Shown one piece after another: positions 1-7,661 of a stretch of DNA of 64,000 nt. Location of the stretch: assembly GCF_003234185.1 (NCBI RefSeq), contig NZ_QKSM01000002.1:124001-188000 (forward strand), given 5' to 3'. A model generated the notes under the pieces. It saw nothing but the letters and a program-made list of their open reading frames with translations, searched no databases and had not been told where the DNA came from. The translations under genes and the position numbers were made by a program. Numbering within the stretch: position 1 is the stretch's first letter; each line of letters begins with the position of its first letter. The stretch comes from Curtobacterium sp. MCSS17_008. GTDB lineage: Bacteria > Actinomycetota > Actinomycetes > Actinomycetales > Microbacteriaceae.

Positions 1-315
1 GCCCGGCAGGACCCCACGGCGCACGCCGAGGTGCTCGCACTGCGGGCCGCGGCCGCGGTGACGGGGGACTGGCACCTCGCCGAGCACACCCTGGTCGTCA
101 CGCTCGAGCCGTGCCCGATGTGCGCCGGAGCAGCGCTCGCCGCACGCGTCCCGCGCATCGTGTTCGGCGCGTGGGACCCGAAGGCCGGGGCGAGCGGCAG
201 CGTCTACGACATCGCCCGCGACCGACGGCTGCCGCACCGGTCCGAGGTCGTCGCCGGGGTGCGTGAGCAGGCCTGTGCGGACCTGCTCGACGCGTTCTTC
301 CGCGAGCGGCGCTGA
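1..315 (+). CDS. tadA: tRNA-specific adenosine deaminase, 5' truncated by window edge
   Basis: The frame is open from base 1, so the N-terminus lies outside the window; 104 residues remain. The HAE motif (bases 22-30) supplies the zinc-binding histidine and the proton-shuttling glutamate, and PCPMC (109-123) supplies the two zinc-binding cysteines. These are the signature of cytidine/deoxycytidylate deaminase-fold enzymes. TadA converts adenosine to inosine at the wobble position of tRNA-Arg(ACG) in the cytoplasm. The short C-terminal helix fits TadA rather than a free nucleoside deaminase. It ends 49 bp before the convergent cation-efflux gene. The assignment is secure; only the start is unseen. 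Confidence 0.93.
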   Translation, partial: ARQDPTAHAEVLALRAAAAVTGDWHLAEHTLVVTLEPCPMCAGAALAARVPRIVFGAWDPKAGASGSVYDIARDRRLPHRSEVVAGVREQACADLLDAFFRERR

Positions 316-364
316 CCGCTGCGGGTGGCCTCGCACCCTCCGGAGCGCCGCGGCCGACTCGTCC

Positions 365-1321
365 TCAGTCGGCGGCGCGGATGACGATCGCCTCGGTGGG
401 CGGGCGGGGGCCGGTCCGGAGCACGTCCGGCTCGACGTAGATCACCCGGGCGATCGGCACGGCGTCGCGGATGCGCTGCTCGACGGTGTCGATGCCCGCC
501 GCCACGTCGCCGAGCCGTCGGTCGCCGTCGACCGCCACCTTCATGCCGACCATGAGTTCGTCCGGCCCGAGGTACAGCGTCTTGAGGTGGACGATCGAGT
601 CGACCTCGGGGCCGTCGAGGGCTGCCGCCGTGATCCGCTCGACGTCGGCGACGCTCGCCCCCTCGCCGACGAGCAGGCTCTTCGTCTCGATGCCGAGCAC
701 CACGGCCACGGCGATGAGGAGCAGGGCGATGAGGATCGTGCCGATCGCGTCGAACACACCGTTGCCCGTCACGACGGTGAGGCCGACGCCGAGCAGTGCG
801 AACACGAGGCCGGTGAGGGCAGCGGTGTCCTCGAGCATCACGACCGGCAGCTCGGGCGCCTTCGCCCGGCGGACGAACTGGACCCACGACTGCGAGCCCT
901 TCTGCGGACGCGCCTCGCGCAGGGCGGTGCGGAGCGAGAACCCCTCGAGTCCGATCGCGATGACGAGCACGGCGACGGGGAGCCACCAGTTCGTGAGCGG
1001 GTGCGGGTCGGCGAGCTTCTCGATCCCCTCGTACAGCGAGAAGACACCGCCGATGGTGAACAGGATGATGGAGACGACGAAGGCGTACACGTAGCGTTCG
1101 CGTCCGTGGCCGAAGGGGTGCTCCTGGTCCGCGGCGCGTCGGGCGCGCCGACCCCCGAGCAGGAGCAGGAGCTGGTTCGCCGAGTCCGCGAGGGAGTGCA
1201 CGCCCTCGGCGAGCATCGCCGCCGAACCGCTGATCGCCGCCGCGACGAACTTGACGATCGCGATCCCGATGTTCGCGGCGAGTGCGGCGAAGATCGCCTT
1301 CGTGCCTCCCGAAGCGCTCAC
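365..1321 (-). CDS. Cation diffusion facilitator family transporter
   Basis: This 318-residue membrane protein has the cation diffusion facilitator layout. The N-terminal helices carry a metal-site pattern (AEGVHSLADSANQ, about residues 38-50), followed by HPFGHGRERY, further helices, a second site in LEDTAALTG, and a cytoplasmic C-terminal domain (about 210-300). Family members export Zn2+, Co2+, Fe2+ or Mn2+ by proton antiport; the substrate cannot be read here. The GTG start is preceded by GAGAAGGG at a suitable distance. A TAGGAT hexamer on the minus strand at 1372-1367 could be its -10 box, leaving a leader of roughly 40 bases. It is divergent from proC across 79 bp. Confidence 0.88.
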   Translation of the reverse strand: MSASGGTKAIFAALAANIGIAIVKFVAAAISGSAAMLAEGVHSLADSANQLLLLLGGRRARRAADQEHPFGHGRERYVYAFVVSIILFTIGGVFSLYEGIEKLADPHPLTNWWLPVAVLVIAIGLEGFSLRTALREARPQKGSQSWVQFVRRAKAPELPVVMLEDTAALTGLVFALLGVGLTVVTGNGVFDAIGTILIALLLIAVAVVLGIETKSLLVGEGASVADVERITAAALDGPEVDSIVHLKTLYLGPDELMVGMKVAVDGDRRLGDVAAGIDTVEQRIRDAVPIARVIYVEPDVLRTGPRPPTEAIVIRAAD

Positions 1322-1400
1322 GGCTGTCCCTTCTCCCTGGCCTGCACCGACGCCCTGACCGGACCGATCCTAGGCGCGGGTGCTGGGTATGGTCGGGAGC

Positions 1401-2231
1401 ATGACGATCGAACTGCCCCGCACCGCGATGCTCGGCGTCGGCTCCATGTCCGGCAGCATCCTCGAGGGCCTGCTCGCCGCAGGCCTCGACCCGGCGACCG
1501 TGACGCTCACCACGAGGTCCGAGGCCTCGGCGGCGGCATGGCGCGCGCGCGGACTGGAGGCGACGGCCACGGACACCGATGCGGACGCGAACCGGAACGC
1601 CGTCCGCGGTGCCGGACTCGTCCTGCTCGGGGTGAAGCCGTACCTGGTCGGCGACGTCCTCGACGAGGTCGCGGCGTCGCTCCACCCCGGCACCGTGGTC
1701 GTGAGCGTCGCGGTCGGCACCACGCTCGCCGCGATGGAGGCGCGCGTGCCCGCCGGGATCCGCGTCGTCCGTGCGCTGCCGAACACCCCGATCGGGGTCG
1801 GGCACGGCGTCACCGGGATCAGCGCCGGGTCCACGGCGGACGACGACGCGGTCGCACTGGCGTCGAGCGTCTTCGCCGCGTCCGGGCAGGTCATCGAGGT
1901 GCCGGAGACGCAGCTGGACGCCCTGTCCGCCGTTTCGGGTTCCGGACCCGCCTACGTCTTCCTGCTCGTCGAGCAGTGGCAGCAGGCCGCCGAGGGGCTC
2001 GGCTTCACCCCCGAGCAGGCCGCGACGATGGTGCAGGGGACCCTGCGGGGGGCCGTCGAGCTCCTCGCCGCCTCGGGACGGGAGCCCGCGGACCTGCGCC
2101 GTGCCGTCACCAGCCCGAAGGGCACCACCGAGCGCGCCGTCGCCGTCCTGCAGGAGGCCGACCTGGCCGCCACGTTCACGCGCGCGTCGCGCGCGGCCGT
2201 CGCGCGGGCCGAGGAGATCGCGGCCTCGTGA
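1401..2231 (+). CDS. proC: Pyrroline-5-carboxylate reductase
   Basis: This cytoplasmic enzyme of 276 residues makes the last step of proline synthesis, NAD(P)H-dependent reduction of pyrroline-5-carboxylate. The N-terminal Rossmann motif reads GVGSMSG. The C-terminal dimerisation domain carries the family signature around VSGSGPAYVF (about residue 170) and TSPKGTTERA (about 235). I place the start at ATG 1401 because TATGGT (1388-1393) sits exactly 7 bases upstream, the leaderless arrangement seen throughout the window; an in-frame ATG at 1380 lies before that hexamer. The stop codon overlaps the left arm of a strong hairpin (2230-2277). The link proC, BldC-like, bS22 is conserved in actinobacteria. 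Confidence 0.95.
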   Translation: MTIELPRTAMLGVGSMSGSILEGLLAAGLDPATVTLTTRSEASAAAWRARGLEATATDTDADANRNAVRGAGLVLLGVKPYLVGDVLDEVAASLHPGTVVVSVAVGTTLAAMEARVPAGIRVVRALPNTPIGVGHGVTGISAGSTADDDAVALASSVFAASGQVIEVPETQLDALSAVSGSGPAYVFLLVEQWQQAAEGLGFTPEQAATMVQGTLRGAVELLAASGREPADLRRAVTSPKGTTERAVAVLQEADLAATFTRASRAAVARAEEIAAS

Positions 2232-2277
2232 CGGACGGGAGGCGCGTGGCGGTGCCGCCCCGCGCCTCCCGTCCGTC
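2230..2277 (+). terminator. Hairpin terminator overlapping the proC stop codon
   Basis: A perfect 17 bp inverted repeat (2230-2246 with 2261-2277) encloses a second 5 bp hairpin (GGCGG/CCGCC). It lies between convergent proC and trkA and has no T tract, so it may act in both directions. Its first 20 bases recur after the histidine kinase gene at 53761. Confidence 0.7.
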
Positions 2278-2299
2278 CGGTCGTCGCCCCGGGCGGCGC

Positions 2300-3013
2300 C
2301 TACTCGAGCGCCGCGAACCGCTCCAGGTCCGTCTCGGTCCCGGACACGATGATGACGTCGTCCTCGCCGATGACGCTGTCCGGCGTGGCCGGTACGAACG
2401 CCTTCCCCGGTGACTTGATGCCGAGGACCGTGAGACCGTGGCGGGTCCGGATGACGGTCGTCGCGAGGTCCTTGCCGCGCACCGCGCGCGGCGGGAACAT
2501 CTTGACGACCGCGAAGTCGTCGTCGAACTCGATGAAGTCGAGCATGCGGCCCGAGACGAGGTGCGCCGTGCGTTCGCCGGCCTCGCGTTCCGGGTAGACG
2601 ACGTGGTTCGCGCCGATGCGGGACAGGATCGTGCCGTGCGACCGGCTGACGGCCTTCGCCCAGATCTGCGGGATGCCGAGGTCGACCAGGTTCGAGGTGA
2701 TGAGCACGCTGGACTCGAGGTGCGAGCCGACGGCGACGACCGCGATCGCGAAGTCCTGCGCACCGATCTGCCGCAGGGCGTCGATGTCCGTCGCGTCCGC
2801 CTGGACGGCGTGCGTGACGCGGTCGGACCACTTCTGGACGAGCGAGGCGTCGGTGTCGACCACCAGGACCTCGCGGTGCTGGCGCTCGAGCTGGCCGGCG
2901 GTCGCGGCGCCGAACCGGCCGAGGCCCAGGACGAGCACGGGCGCGTCGTGGCTGACGGCCCCGGTGACGGGGTGGGGTGCGCGGCGGTCGGCGCGGGGGC
3001 GGCGGTCAGCCAA
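2300..3013 (-). CDS. trkA: TrkA-type potassium uptake regulatory subunit (RCK domains)
   Basis: This 237-residue cytoplasmic protein gates the adjacent potassium transporter. The RCK_N Rossmann domain begins with GLGRFGAATA (about residues 29-38), followed by an acidic strand end (VVDTDA) that suits NAD(H) binding. An RCK_C domain follows (about 155-235). It overlaps trkH by 8 bases, so the two are translationally coupled. The start is TTG: no ATG or GTG lies in frame before the Rossmann strand, and GAGGAGAGG sits about 7 bases upstream. Its one RCK_N/RCK_C pair matches KtrA-type subunits rather than the two-pair TrkA of enterobacteria. Confidence 0.93.
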   Translation of the reverse strand: MADRRPRADRRAPHPVTGAVSHDAPVLVLGLGRFGAATAGQLERQHREVLVVDTDASLVQKWSDRVTHAVQADATDIDALRQIGAQDFAIAVVAVGSHLESSVLITSNLVDLGIPQIWAKAVSRSHGTILSRIGANHVVYPEREAGERTAHLVSGRMLDFIEFDDDFAVVKMFPPRAVRGKDLATTVIRTRHGLTVLGIKSPGKAFVPATPDSVIGEDDVIIVSGTETDLERFAALE

Positions 3014-4445
3014 CGATCGGCCTCTCCTCGGGACGGCGGAACAACTGCCGGCTCTGGCTGGCTGCCAGCGCGGCGGCGATGGTCACTGTACCGACCCGGC
3101 CCAGGAACATCGTGGCGGCGAGGACGTACTTGCCCGCTTCGGGGAGTTCACCGGAGATCCCGGAGCTCAGACCGCAGGTCGCGAACGCGGAGATGACCTC
3201 GAAGAGCACGCGGTCGAGCGAGTCGCCGGTGATCTGCAGCAGGACGACCGTCATCACGGCGACGATCGTCGCTCCCCAGAGCACGACCGCGACCGCCACG
3301 CGCAGGACGTCGCCGGGGATGCGGCGCCCGAACGCCTCCATGCCCTGGCGACCGCGTGCCTCGGCGACGGCGGCCAGGAACAGCACGGCCAGGGTCGTCA
3401 CCTTGATGCCACCGGCCGTCGACGCCGATCCGCCACCGATGAACATGAGCATGTCGGTGACGAGCAGGCTGGCGCCGTGCATCTGCTCGACGTCGATCGT
3501 GGCGAACCCGCCCGACCGGGTCATGGTCGAGAAGAACAGGGCCTGGAAGGCCGTGTGCCCGGCGCCCGCGTCCCCGAGGGTGCGCGGGTTCGACGCCTCG
3601 AGTGCCGTGTAGACGACCGCGCCGAGGACGAGCAGCACCGCGCTCGTGGCCAGGGTCAGCTTGACGTGGATCGGCCAGCGGCGCGGCGTGCGGAACTGCT
3701 TCGTCACCGCCCGGATGACGGGGAACCCGATCGAGCCCGCCACCACCGCGACCATGAGGAGGGAGAGGAACCAGTAGTCGTTCGCGAAGGGGACCAGGCC
3801 CTCGGCGTTCGGTGAGAACCCGGTGTTCGTGAACGCCATCGCCGCGTAGTAGAAGGCATCCCCGACCGCGGTCCAGAACGGGTACCCCGCCGCCAGCACG
3901 GACGGCAGCAGGAGGAGCCCGATGGCGACCTCGATCGTGAGGGTGCTGACCGCGACGGTGAGGAGCAGCGTGCCGACCTCGCCGAGCCGCACGGCCTGCC
4001 CCTCCGGCACCGCTCCGGAGTGCGTGCGGAGCGGGTTCGAGTCGCCGGCGGCGATGAGCTTCGCCCGGAGTCCGAGCCGTCGGGTGACGACGAGGCCGAG
4101 GATCGAGGCGAAGGTGAGGACGCCGACGGCCCCGATCTGCGTGCCCACGACGATGAGGACCTTGCCGAACACGGACCAGTGGGTGGCCATGTCGACCGTC
4201 GCCAGACCGGTGACGCACACCACCGACGCGGCGGTGAACAGCGCGTCCGCGAAGTGGGTGGGGCTCCGGTCCGCGGCGGCCCACGGTGTCATGAAGAGAG
4301 CCGTGAAGATGAAGATGAGCACGACGAAGACGAGGATCGCGAGCCGTGACGGGGACGACCGCAGGATGCCGAGCGCCCCGTCCAGACGCCGCCTGGCCCC
4401 GCTCACCGGCGGGTGCCGGTTGAGCGGCTCGGTGCGGTCGAGCAT
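3006..4445 (-). CDS. trkH: TrkH/KtrB-family potassium transporter membrane subunit
   Basis: This 479-residue integral membrane protein forms the K+ pore and works with the RCK subunit that follows. All four pore-loop selectivity segments are visible: SVVCVTGLATVD, FTNTGFSPNAEG, TMTRSGGFATID and ATCGLSSGISGE, each with the conserved glycine. At this length and with a single RCK partner it resembles KtrB of the Na+-dependent Ktr system. ATG 4445 has GGAGG 6-7 bases upstream. A minus-strand TACCAT (4487-4482) could be its -10 box, in a gap shared with the divergent ArsR gene. Regulation by that ArsR protein is possible but only inferred. Confidence 0.93.
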   Translation of the reverse strand: MLDRTEPLNRHPPVSGARRRLDGALGILRSSPSRLAILVFVVLIFIFTALFMTPWAAADRSPTHFADALFTAASVVCVTGLATVDMATHWSVFGKVLIVVGTQIGAVGVLTFASILGLVVTRRLGLRAKLIAAGDSNPLRTHSGAVPEGQAVRLGEVGTLLLTVAVSTLTIEVAIGLLLLPSVLAAGYPFWTAVGDAFYYAAMAFTNTGFSPNAEGLVPFANDYWFLSLLMVAVVAGSIGFPVIRAVTKQFRTPRRWPIHVKLTLATSAVLLVLGAVVYTALEASNPRTLGDAGAGHTAFQALFFSTMTRSGGFATIDVEQMHGASLLVTDMLMFIGGGSASTAGGIKVTTLAVLFLAAVAEARGRQGMEAFGRRIPGDVLRVAVAVVLWGATIVAVMTVVLLQITGDSLDRVLFEVISAFATCGLSSGISGELPEAGKYVLAATMFLGRVGTVTIAAALAASQSRQLFRRPEERPIVG

Positions 4446-4476
4446 CGTGTGCCTCCGGAGCCGTGGGCAGGTCAGC

Positions 4477-4497
4477 GGACATGGTACATGCGTGTCC
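4477..4497. promoter_or_regulatory. Candidate operator between trkH and the ArsR gene
   Basis: GGACA and TGTCC flank 11 bases, with nested CATG repeats inside. The dyad lies between the putative trkH -10 (4487-4482, minus) and the ArsR -10 (TAGCCT 4505-4510, plus). Binding by the neighbouring ArsR protein is inferred from position only. Confidence 0.35.
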
Positions 4498-4516
4498 GTC
4501 CGGCTAGCCTTGCCGC

Positions 4517-5032
4517 ATGGCCGACATCTTCACCGTCGTGGCGGACCCGACCCGGCGGGAGCTGCTCGGGGCGCTGCTCACGGCGTACGGGTCGGACACC
4601 ACCGGCGGCGAGCTCAGCGTCGGACAGCTCGTCGAGAAGATCGGCGTCAGCCAGCCGACCGTGTCGAAGCACCTACGGGTCCTGCGCGACCACGGCCTGG
4701 TCTCCAGCCGCGAAGAGGGCCAGCACCGCTTCTACCGCCTCGACCCGGAGCCGCTCGTCCGGCTCGAGGAGTGGGTGGTCCCCTTCACGGGTGCGGTCGA
4801 CGCGGACGGCACGCCGGCGACCACCTCGTGGACGCTGGACGGGCAGCCGGTGTCGGTCCGCCGGACCGGTACCGCGGGGCGGTCCACCGTCGAGGTCGGC
4901 ACCGAGCTCGGCCGCGTGATGGCCGAGGCCTCGCACCGCGCGACGGCGGCGTTCACCGGTGCGCAGCAGGGCTGGGAGCGCGTCGTCGACCGGAGCCGGA
5001 AGCGCTTCACCCGCCGCGGCGAGGACGACTGA
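4517..5032 (+). CDS. ArsR-family winged-helix transcriptional regulator
   Basis: This 171-residue cytoplasmic DNA-binding protein has an N-terminal ArsR/SmtB-type winged helix: DPTRRELLGAL, then the recognition helix in VSQPTVSKHLRVLRDHGLV (about residues 40-60) and the wing HRFYRLD. No CxC-type metal-binding pair is visible. The C-terminal 80 residues extend beyond the usual ArsR domain and look hydrophilic, so a metal ligand should not be assumed. TAGCCT (4505-4510) lies 6 bases before ATG, which suggests leaderless transcription. It is divergent from trkH with a dyad between them, making trkH and its own promoter the obvious candidate targets. Confidence 0.85.
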   Translation: MADIFTVVADPTRRELLGALLTAYGSDTTGGELSVGQLVEKIGVSQPTVSKHLRVLRDHGLVSSREEGQHRFYRLDPEPLVRLEEWVVPFTGAVDADGTPATTSWTLDGQPVSVRRTGTAGRSTVEVGTELGRVMAEASHRATAAFTGAQQGWERVVDRSRKRFTRRGEDD

Positions 5033-5088
5033 CGCGGTCGTTCGTGTGCCGGCTCGGAGTCTCCTGGACACGCGGTCGCACGCGCCCC

Positions 5089-5114
5089 TACACTCACCCT
5101 GACCACACAGGTCA
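5089..5114 (+). promoter_or_regulatory. -10 box and inverted repeat upstream of the BldC-like gene
   Basis: TACACT (5089-5094) is a good -10 box. TGACC-ACACA-GGTCA (5100-5114) lies over the predicted transcription start, a position suited to a repressor or autoregulator. Confidence 0.45.
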
Positions 5115-5155
5115 CACCGACCCCGTGCTCGTGCACGGCCACCCGAAGGCGGACC

Positions 5156-5350
5156 ATGACCGGCAGTTTCGACGACGTGCGCTTCCTCACCGTCGCTGAG
5201 GTCGCCGAGATGATGCGCGTCTCGAAGATGACCGTCTACCGGATGGTGCACGCCGGCGAGCTGCCCGCCATCCGCTTCGGTCGTTCGTTCCGGGTGCCCG
5301 AGTCGGCCGTCGCCGAGCTCCTGCGCGGCGGCATCGCCGACGCCGGCTGA
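5156..5350 (+). CDS. BldC-like MerR/excisionase-type helix-turn-helix protein
   Basis: This 64-residue protein consists of one winged-helix domain: LTVAEVAEMMRVSKMTVYRM (about residues 11-30), then the wing GRSFRVPESAVAELL. It matches the small BldC/excisionase family; from memory it resembles the mycobacterial protein encoded between proC and bS22. In Streptomyces BldC is a developmental regulator that binds DNA cooperatively; here the role is inferred only as a DNA-binding regulator. AAGGCGG precedes ATG. A phage excisionase is unlikely because there is no integrase nearby and the gene neighbourhood is conserved in actinobacteria. Confidence 0.85.
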   Translation: MTGSFDDVRFLTVAEVAEMMRVSKMTVYRMVHAGELPAIRFGRSFRVPESAVAELLRGGIADAG

Positions 5351-5356
5351 CGCTCG

Positions 5357-5386
5357 TTCGACAGGACCGCTGCGCTCCGCTAGACT
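5357..5386 (+). promoter_or_regulatory. Promoter of the bS22 gene
   Basis: TTCGAC (5357-5362), an 18-base spacer, and TAGACT (5381-5386). The predicted start leaves a leader of roughly 65 bases before bS22. Confidence 0.55.
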
Positions 5387-5460
5387 CGGCCGGGTTGATT
5401 TTCCGCGGTCTCTTCGGGCCCGGTGTCCACACATCTGCATCGTTCCGAGCGAGGTCCACT

Positions 5461-5559
5461 ATGGGTTCTGTCATCAAGAAGCGTCGCAAGCGCATGGCGA
5501 AGAAGAAGCACCGCAAGCTCCTTCGCAAGACGCGTCACCAGCGTCGCAACAAGAAGTAA
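5461..5559 (+). CDS. Small ribosomal protein bS22 (AURKAIP1/COX24 domain)
   Basis: This 32-residue, extremely basic peptide (over half Lys or Arg) begins MGSVIKKRRKRMAKKKHRK, the hallmark of the tiny actinobacterial 30S protein bS22. It binds 16S rRNA near the decoding region in mycobacterial ribosome structures. It is shorter than most gene-finder limits and easily missed. Support comes from a promoter (5357-5386), GCGAGG a few bases before ATG, a strong terminator right after the stop (5578-5601), and its place after a BldC-like gene, as in Mycobacterium. Confidence 0.95.
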   Translation: MGSVIKKRRKRMAKKKHRKLLRKTRHQRRNKK

Positions 5560-5577
5560 GTCCAGTACTTGCACCCG

Positions 5578-5603
5578 AAGCCCCGGTCCGCCGGGGCTTT
5601 CGT
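5578..5603 (+). terminator. Intrinsic terminator after bS22
   Basis: A perfect 9 bp stem (5578-5586 with 5591-5599), AAGCCCCGG over a 4-base loop, followed by TTTCG. Confidence 0.85.
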
Positions 5604-5630
5604 GTTCCCGGGGCCGGTTATGGTGGGGAC

Positions 5631-5885
5631 ATGCCCGCCGTGACCCTCCTGACGAAGCCCGGCTGCCACCTCTGCGACGACGCACGCCCCGTCGTCGAGC
5701 AGGTCGTCGCAGCGCACCCCGGTGTCACCCTCGAGGAGCGGTCGATCCTCGACGACGACGCCCTGCGCGAGGAGTACGCCGAGGACATCCCCGTCGTCCT
5801 CGTCGACGGCCGGGTCCACAGCAACTGGCACGTCGATGCCGCCCGGCTGCACCGTGCCCTCGAGAAGGCCGAGGCCCGCGCGTGA
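5631..5885 (+). CDS. Glutaredoxin-family protein
   Basis: This 84-residue thioredoxin-fold protein has the redox motif CHLC (about residues 12-15) after the first strand, and the cis-proline in DIPVVLVDG (about 53-61). It is a small cytoplasmic thiol-disulfide carrier of the glutaredoxin-like DUF836 type; the reductant and target cannot be read. TATGGT (5619-5624) stands 6 bases before ATG, so the transcript is probably leaderless. Its stop overlaps the GTG start of the Dabb gene (GTGA), so the two are coupled. Confidence 0.88.
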   Translation: MPAVTLLTKPGCHLCDDARPVVEQVVAAHPGVTLEERSILDDDALREEYAEDIPVVLVDGRVHSNWHVDAARLHRALEKAEARA

Positions 5886-6175
5886 TCCACCACGTCGTCT
5901 CCTGGACCCTGCGCGAGGACCTCGACCGCGCAGCGATGATCGAGCACATCCGCGAGCTGCTGACCGGGCTCGTCGGCACGATCGGGTCGATCCGCTCGCT
6001 CGAGGTCGTGGAGAACGTCGCGTACCCGGGGAAGAACCAGGACGTCGCGGTCGTCGCGACCTTCGACGACCTCGCTGGGCTCGACGAGTACCAGGTCCAC
6101 CCCGACCACCAGGCTGCTGCGGCGGAGATCCGCAGACTCGTCACGGGGCGGGCCGCCATCGACTGGGAGGGCTGA
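5882..6175 (+). CDS. Dabb-family (stress-responsive alpha/beta-barrel) protein
   Basis: This 97-residue protein begins VIHHVVSWTLRED and ends with the typical VHPDHQAAAAEIRRLV segment. That is the pattern of the Dabb (stress-responsive A/B barrel) domain, a dimeric ferredoxin-like fold. Family members include decarboxylases, cyclases and proteins of unknown role, so no reaction is assigned. The GTG start overlaps the glutaredoxin stop by four bases, and no other start fits the conserved N-terminus. A 26 bp perfect inverted repeat follows about 50 bases after its stop. Confidence 0.85.
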   Translation: MIHHVVSWTLREDLDRAAMIEHIRELLTGLVGTIGSIRSLEVVENVAYPGKNQDVAVVATFDDLAGLDEYQVHPDHQAAAAEIRRLVTGRAAIDWEG

Positions 6176-6223
6176 TCGCGCCTCCCGACCGGCGGGCTCG
6201 TGCCCGCGGCGTCCGGACGCCGC

Positions 6224-6280
6224 CGGTGGAGCAGAAGACGTCGCCTCCCCGAGCGGGAGGCGACGTCTTCTGCTCCACCG
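6224..6280. repeat. 26 bp perfect inverted repeat, probable bidirectional terminator
   Basis: Arms 6224-6249 and 6255-6280 are exact reverse complements around a 5-base loop (CGAGC). It lies between the convergent Dabb and aspS genes. There is no T tract, but the stem is very stable. Its core (GCCTCCC/GGGAGGC) is shared with other post-gene hairpins in the window. Confidence 0.8.
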
Positions 6281-6320
6281 AGACGACAGGGCGACACAGC
6301 GTCCCGTCGCCCGGCGTCCC

Positions 6321-7661
6321 CTACGGGGTCAGGCGCGTCGGACCGCGGAACAGGTACGTGACCTCGCGGATGGACGGCTCGTGCAGCGCGAGCATGAGCA
6401 CGCGGGCCAGACCCATGCCGAACCCGCCGTGCGGCGGCACGCCGTAGCGGAAGAAGTCGAGGTACCAGCCGAGCTCCTCCGGGTCGAGGCCCTTCTCGAC
6501 GGCCTGCGCCTCGAGGGTCTCGACGCGGTGCTCGCGCTGGGCGCCCGTGGAGATCTCGGCACCGTTGAACAGCAGGTCGTAGCTGTTCGTGAGCGTCGGG
6601 TCGTCGGCGTGCCGCATGTGGTAGTACGGCCGGATCGAGGCGTCGTAGTCGGTGACGAACACGAACTCGGAGCCGTGCGTCTCCTTCGCCCAGGCGCTCA
6701 CGCGGCGCTCGCCCTCGGGGTCGAGGTCGCCGTCGGCGCGGACGACCTCGTAGCCGCTGTCGGCCACGATCTTCCTGGCCTCCGCCAGGGTCACGCGCGG
6801 GAACGGGGCGGTCGGCACGACGAACTCGAAGCCGAAGACCTCCTCGATCTCCTTGCCGTACTTCTCCTTGACCGCGGTGAAACCGGCGACGAGGAGCTCC
6901 TCGTGCATGGCCATGACGTCGTGGTGCGACTCGACCCAGGAGATCTCGGCGTCGACGCTCGTGAACTCGGTGGCGTGGCGGCTCGTGAAGGACGGGTCCG
7001 CACGGAAGGCGTCCGCGATCTCGAAGACCGCGCCGAAGCCGGCCGGCTGCGCCATCTGCTTGAAGTTCTGCGGCGACTGCGCCAGGTAGGCGGTCGTCTC
7101 GAAGTACTCGAGCTGGAAGAGCTCGGCGCGCGACTCGGACGCCGACGCCATGAGCTTCGGCGTGTGGATCTCGATGTAGTCGCGCTCGACCCAGTACGTG
7201 CGGAAGGCGTGCTCGAGCGTCGTCTGGATGCGGAAGATGAGGTTCTGCTTGCGGTTGCGCAGGTCGAGGAAGCGCCAGTCGAGGCGCTTGTCGAGCGACG
7301 AGTCGTCCGCGATCGGCGTCTCGGGGATGGCCGCGCTGACGACCTCGAGCGAGCCGACCTTGACCTCGAGACCCCCGAGCTTGACGCGCTCGTCGTGCTT
7401 CAGGGCGCCCCGGACGTGCACGAAGGTGCCGTGGGCCAGGCCGGAGATCTCGTTCGTGATGCCGAGGGCGAGCTGGGCGGCGTCGTCGCCGTCCTCGGCC
7501 TCGCGGGTGGCCGGGTTCACGAGCTGCGCGGCGCCGGTCTCGTCGCGGAGCACGACGAACTGGACCTTCTTCTGGTCGCGGACGGTCTCCACCCAGCCGG
7601 CGACGGCAACGGGGCCGTCGGGGAGGGCGGCGAGGTCGGCGATGCGGGTGCGTTCGATCAC
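6321..7661 (-). CDS. aspS: Aspartate--tRNA ligase, archaeal-type, probably non-discriminating
   Basis: This 446-residue class II synthetase has an N-terminal OB-fold anticodon-binding domain (about 1-100). The catalytic core has motif 2 around FRADPSFTSRHATEFTSVD and motif 3 in GGFGMGLARVLML near the C-terminus. It lacks the GAD insertion of the ~590-residue bacterial AspRS, so it is the shorter archaeal type, commonly non-discriminating: it charges tRNA-Asp and tRNA-Asn, the latter corrected by GatCAB. The start is GTG 7661 because minus-strand TAGACT (7675-7670) lies 8 bases upstream; longer in-frame starts would overlap that box. Confidence 0.93.
   Translation of the reverse strand: MIERTRIADLAALPDGPVAVAGWVETVRDQKKVQFVVLRDETGAAQLVNPATREAEDGDDAAQLALGITNEISGLAHGTFVHVRGALKHDERVKLGGLEVKVGSLEVVSAAIPETPIADDSSLDKRLDWRFLDLRNRKQNLIFRIQTTLEHAFRTYWVERDYIEIHTPKLMASASESRAELFQLEYFETTAYLAQSPQNFKQMAQPAGFGAVFEIADAFRADPSFTSRHATEFTSVDAEISWVESHHDVMAMHEELLVAGFTAVKEKYGKEIEEVFGFEFVVPTAPFPRVTLAEARKIVADSGYEVVRADGDLDPEGERRVSAWAKETHGSEFVFVTDYDASIRPYYHMRHADDPTLTNSYDLLFNGAEISTGAQREHRVETLEAQAVEKGLDPEELGWYLDFFRYGVPPHGGFGMGLARVLMLALHEPSIREVTYLFRGPTRLTP

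Noticed and set aside
204-2831. A very long minus-strand open frame (875 codons)
   Set aside because: It is antisense or out of frame to three well-supported genes, has Arg/Pro/Gly-rich composition typical of high-GC shadow frames, and no domain.
5156-5350. Phage excisionase
   Set aside because: The domain is shared by BldC and excisionases, but there is no integrase and the neighbourhood is conserved in actinobacteria.
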